DNA of 64,000 bases, from contig NW_019091396.1 of the NCBI RefSeq assembly GCF_001949145.1, forward strand, positions 1,184,788 to 1,248,787, written 5' to 3'. Each line of letters starts with the position of its first letter. Within the stretch, counting starts at the first letter, position 1. The position numbers and the translations under genes were made by a program. Shown here piece after piece: positions 45,831-64,000 of this stretch. The DNA is from Acanthaster planci. Its lineage: Eukaryota > Echinodermata > Asteroidea > Valvatida > Acanthasteridae. The notes below the pieces were generated by a model. It was not told where the DNA came from and searched no databases. It saw nothing but the letters and a program-made list of their open reading frames with translations.

Positions 45831-48800
45831 ACGGAATCATGTCACAAAATGAGCCATCATGTGTAGATGTTGTTTAGGAAATTAACACTACCAAGAAACT
45901 ACAAGGTACTGTAAAGAAAATACGTTAAAATTAAAATCAGCAAAAGAGGAGTAAAAAGAAAGAGCAAAAAGGACTACAGACGAGGAATTGAACATTTCAC
46001 AGTTTATTCATCTTTGTTACCTGTTTCAATTAGTCATCGCTCCTCATTTGAGAAATGTACACGTGTATTTACTCATTGCATATAGTATATCTATTACTAC
46101 ATAATAAATAAATGAGATAATATGCCACCCACCCCTACAAGAAAATTTCTTCAAGTTTTCCTTCACTTTTCATTTCAAAACCTCTGCTTTGCAGTGATTT
46201 GTGTGGGACAGAATTGGTTTGTTCTGTACAACGTGTATAACAGAAGTGAGAACAGCAACTAATTTCTCTTACTGTGCGACATTTCTGTACACTAAATCTA
46301 ACGGGTTGCAATGGTTTTCATTTAAGTAACTGCTGAAACATTTCCCACCTAACCTGTTCGTCAATTAGACGTTATTCAAGGAAAGCCATTTTAGATTCTG
46401 TTCCGTTCAAAGTCATCTTTTAAATGTGGTAGTGCCAGACTGTTTTGCATTCCAAGCTTCACATTAATTTCTTTTAATATGTGGCACAAATTTCAATTTC
46501 TTTTATCAGCACAAATTGGTGTGAATTTTCTATGAAGTTTTATCTCATTGCGAGCATTTCTACTCCTAGCTTCAAAAAAAATGAAAAGTTAACTTCACTT
46601 TCAATCTAATATGGCTCACTCAAGAATAAAGTCTACTTCTAATCTTTGGTCTTCTTTGTTACGACAGATGGTCAAACATGCTAAAGAAGTTTTTCCCTAA
46701 AATTTCTCAATTTCTGGTTGTTCCCCCAGCATTATCAGTCAGGAGGCCTGTTCGAACTTTTGATCACTTGTGTGTCTTGAAACAAAGAGGTAAATATAAA
46801 TGTGTTTTCCTTGAACTTGGGATGTGTACTTAATATAGCTTGAACTGTCAATTTACCACAGCCGTGTCTTTGTTTTAATGATCGTGTTCTTTTTAACCCT
46901 AAAATCTGACAAATTTGTTTGGACTGACCAAAACCTACTGAAGACGTTACATTAAATATGACATGTACAATGGAACAAAAATAATGCATTAGGAGCATGT
47001 TCTTCTGTGTGCATTTTCACTGTAGTTGACATATTCTTGAACTCGCATCCATCTTGTGAAAAATTCTTGGCACAAAAACTCTGGCCCTGTCAAGAGACGC
47101 TGACATTGTCAAAATATGCACATTTAATTTTGTGAGAACAAAATAGAGTTTCACAAATTTTTACCCAACTTTTTTTGGTTCCTTTAAAGTTTGGTAATGT
47201 TGCAAAGAGGCGTAAATATATGTATAACCATGAAGAGCCACCACTGCCATATCTGCAGTGAAGTACGCACCTGAAACAAGGGTGGATTCAGGGCCATGGG
47301 GGGGTGCAACAATTTTTTTTTAGGAGCACCCAACTTTTTGGAAATATTTTTGTTACTCTTTGTTTGGCCTCTCTTACGGTTAGACCTTTCATTTTCCGAT
47401 AAAGAGCTTTTGGCTCCTGGGAATGCAATGGGCCCTGTAGCCCCCCCCCAACCTGACAGTGCTGTGAATTTCAATGTGATAAATCTCTCACATGAACCTT
47501 TTTGAAGTGCCCTGCCTAACACACACTTCAACTTTACCTTACTTTGCTTACGGAATTTGGTAAAGAACATTTCATAAAAAATTTACAAAATGATTTGAGG
47601 ACAGGCTTTCAGAGTGTTTTCGTTTTGCCTTTTTACAGAGATCTATTCTACAGTTGCATTGCCCATGCGAGTCACAATTCACGCCAGAAGGAAAAAAAAA
47701 TAAATAAGTTTTTTTTATTTTCTTTTCAAATCACTATTACAAACAGTGGTTACCAGTGTTAAAAAATACCTTTGGGTCAATTTTAAGTCTGGCAGTGGAC
47801 TTGAAATCTATCAGTCTGTACAAAAAAAAAAAAATTCACCGCCGTTAGTTTGGTCTACTGACCATTGCACAAGATGGCTTTGACACTTCAGCACCATCTT
47901 CAAATGAAGTCATGTGATTCCAGTCACCTGACACACTACACAACCATGTGGTAACACTCACATTAAAAATCCTCTAGCCAATCACATATTGTAACACTAG
48001 ATAACATCATGCGACATTTGTATTTTTACAATTAATCATGTTATCGTCATTAGTTCAAAGTATATATACCACATAGATAGCATTCTCTGTACAGTCAATG
48101 ATTTTTATAATACATTTGTTGTCATATATAACATATTTACTTTCAATTTCAGGCTTACAGCCACAAGTACCTTAAACACTGGTTGTAGAACCACTTTTAA
48201 GCATTCTCGTCCCAATTTTGTGAGGCATGCTTTTTCAGTTTCATAGTGCCGCAGTCAAAAAACAACAAAAACAGAAACCTGATTTTGGAGATGTCAAAAA
48301 GCTTCTGCGCCACTTCTGCATCGGGATAGTGGCAATGGGGATATTGTCCCACTTACAACAGTGACTTCAACCTTTTACCAACACTTGACTTGTCAGTTTG
48401 TAGGGTCTAGATTCACAAGCTTTTCAGTCAGAAAAAAAAAACGAACTGATGGAAAAACAATGCAAACATGTTTGGTTTGTAATAACATTCACAGTGATTA
48501 CACTTTTTGAGTGCTGTCAGAAAAATGACCCGTTTGACATCCTGCAAAATCCTGATTTTTTTTCTTCTCTGGTGAGTACTTTGACAAAGCTAGAATTACT
48601 TGAAGCAAGGTTTCTGACACGGATTGGTGATACAAAAAAATTACATCTTTTCCTCCAGACATTATTTCCACAAACGTTACACATTTATGGGAAATGTCAC
48701 GCTGGTGTGCAAGAAACTCTTCAAACAAAAGTTGTCACATGAGCCCTGGTGCCGCTTTTATAACAAACATTTGGCAGTTCTATTTTCAGACCAAAAAAAA

Positions 48801-49441
48801 AACCATTCTCCCAGGGTCAGTCACTGGTGGCAGAAGCAGAGGGGCCAGGGGGCTACTACCCCCTCCCCTTTCTAGTTGGGGGTAATGACCCCTCCTCTTA
48901 GCGTGTCCTTTAATGCCTGATGGTCACACAAATGTCTCCCCCCTTTTAGAAATTGTTCCACTGCCGCTGAGGACAGTCCTTTACATGGCGTAACAGTGTG
49001 AAACTAGTAAAGGACACTGTGTGGCCACTGGCCAACAAGTAAAAGCCCACAGGAGGGCACTGGAGGGCTGGGCTGAAGTTTTTACAAGAACTGATACGCG
49101 GGCATCACAATTTAGCCTAACAGGCAAGCGGGACTTGGGGTATTTCACACTGAATGTGCACACGATGCTGGCAACCAAGGTTTATGTAAGTTACAAAAGA
49201 AACTTGAGGAACGCACTTCAGCCCGCCCAAGTGCCCGTAATTTGCAGTTTGGCGACCAAACAAGGCAAGGGTCAATAAATGTGATTGTTCAGCAAAACTG
49301 ACAACTGCATGAGATGTGAAATCGTTCACACGAAGTGGCCCAAAATCGCCCTGAGCTTTCAATAAAGCAATACATGAAACACACACATACACAAAAATAC
49401 ATGCGAGCATCTCTCCATGTAAACGCCATCTTCCATCATCG
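45831..49441. other. Intergenic region between convergent IGBP1 and AGAP genes
   Basis: About 3.6 kb, AT-rich, with many A and T runs. No coding frame with family pattern is seen. It should include the 3'UTR of AGAP next to 49442, though I could not choose its poly(A) signal. A degenerate repeat with G-run ends lies at 47279-47460, and another near 48820-48970. Confidence 0.5.

Positions 49442-64000
<14,559 letters not shown>

Overview
The window is animal (metazoan) nuclear DNA. Genes are split into many short exons with GT/AG borders, and introns and spacers carry many small dispersed repeats and mononucleotide runs. Protein content, modest intron size and the abundance of C-type lectin domains suggest a marine invertebrate deuterostome (amphioxus- or echinoderm-like). 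The clade is an inference; no species-diagnostic marker was found. I rebuilt exons by hand, matching splice sites, codon phase and protein-family pattern.

Layout. (1) 1-34390, minus strand: one very long gene for a secreted or membrane receptor with tandem C-type lectin-like domains (CTLDs). It starts with a signal-peptide exon at 34348-34390 and runs off the left edge. I assign 31 exons (1331 codons): signal peptide, CTLD1-5, a PAN/Apple domain, CTLD6-8 and the first part of CTLD9, with several Pro/Thr-rich linkers. It resembles mannose-receptor-type proteins, but no ricin-B or fibronectin-II module precedes CTLD1. (2) 35282-36491, minus: a two-exon gene I do not recognise, with a probable one-base frameshift in exon 1. 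(3) 38155-45462, plus: a complete eight-exon IGBP1 (alpha4/Tap42) gene, 342 residues, with a poly(A) signal. (4) 49442-64000, minus: the C-terminal part of an AGAP-type ArfGAP (Ser/Pro linker, split PH domain, ArfGAP zinc finger, ankyrin repeats); the GTPase part lies beyond the right edge. Two AGAP exons sit in a 1291-bp direct duplication next to a 587-bp N gap, which looks like two alleles assembled in tandem.

IGBP1 and AGAP converge 3' to 3'. The receptor and the unknown gene are in tandem. I see no operon-like linkage; the genes serve separate roles: glycan recognition, PP2A chaperoning and Arf/membrane-traffic control.

Most notable: the PAN domain set between CTLD blocks, and the mixed sugar-binding signatures of the CTLDs (EPN/WND in 1, 6 and 8; QPD/WND in 5; QPD/WAD in 7; degenerate in 2-4). 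Also notable are a possible alternative last exon that would turn the signal-peptide exon into a 39-residue secreted peptide, and a CpG-rich family of inverted-repeat elements in receptor intron 1.
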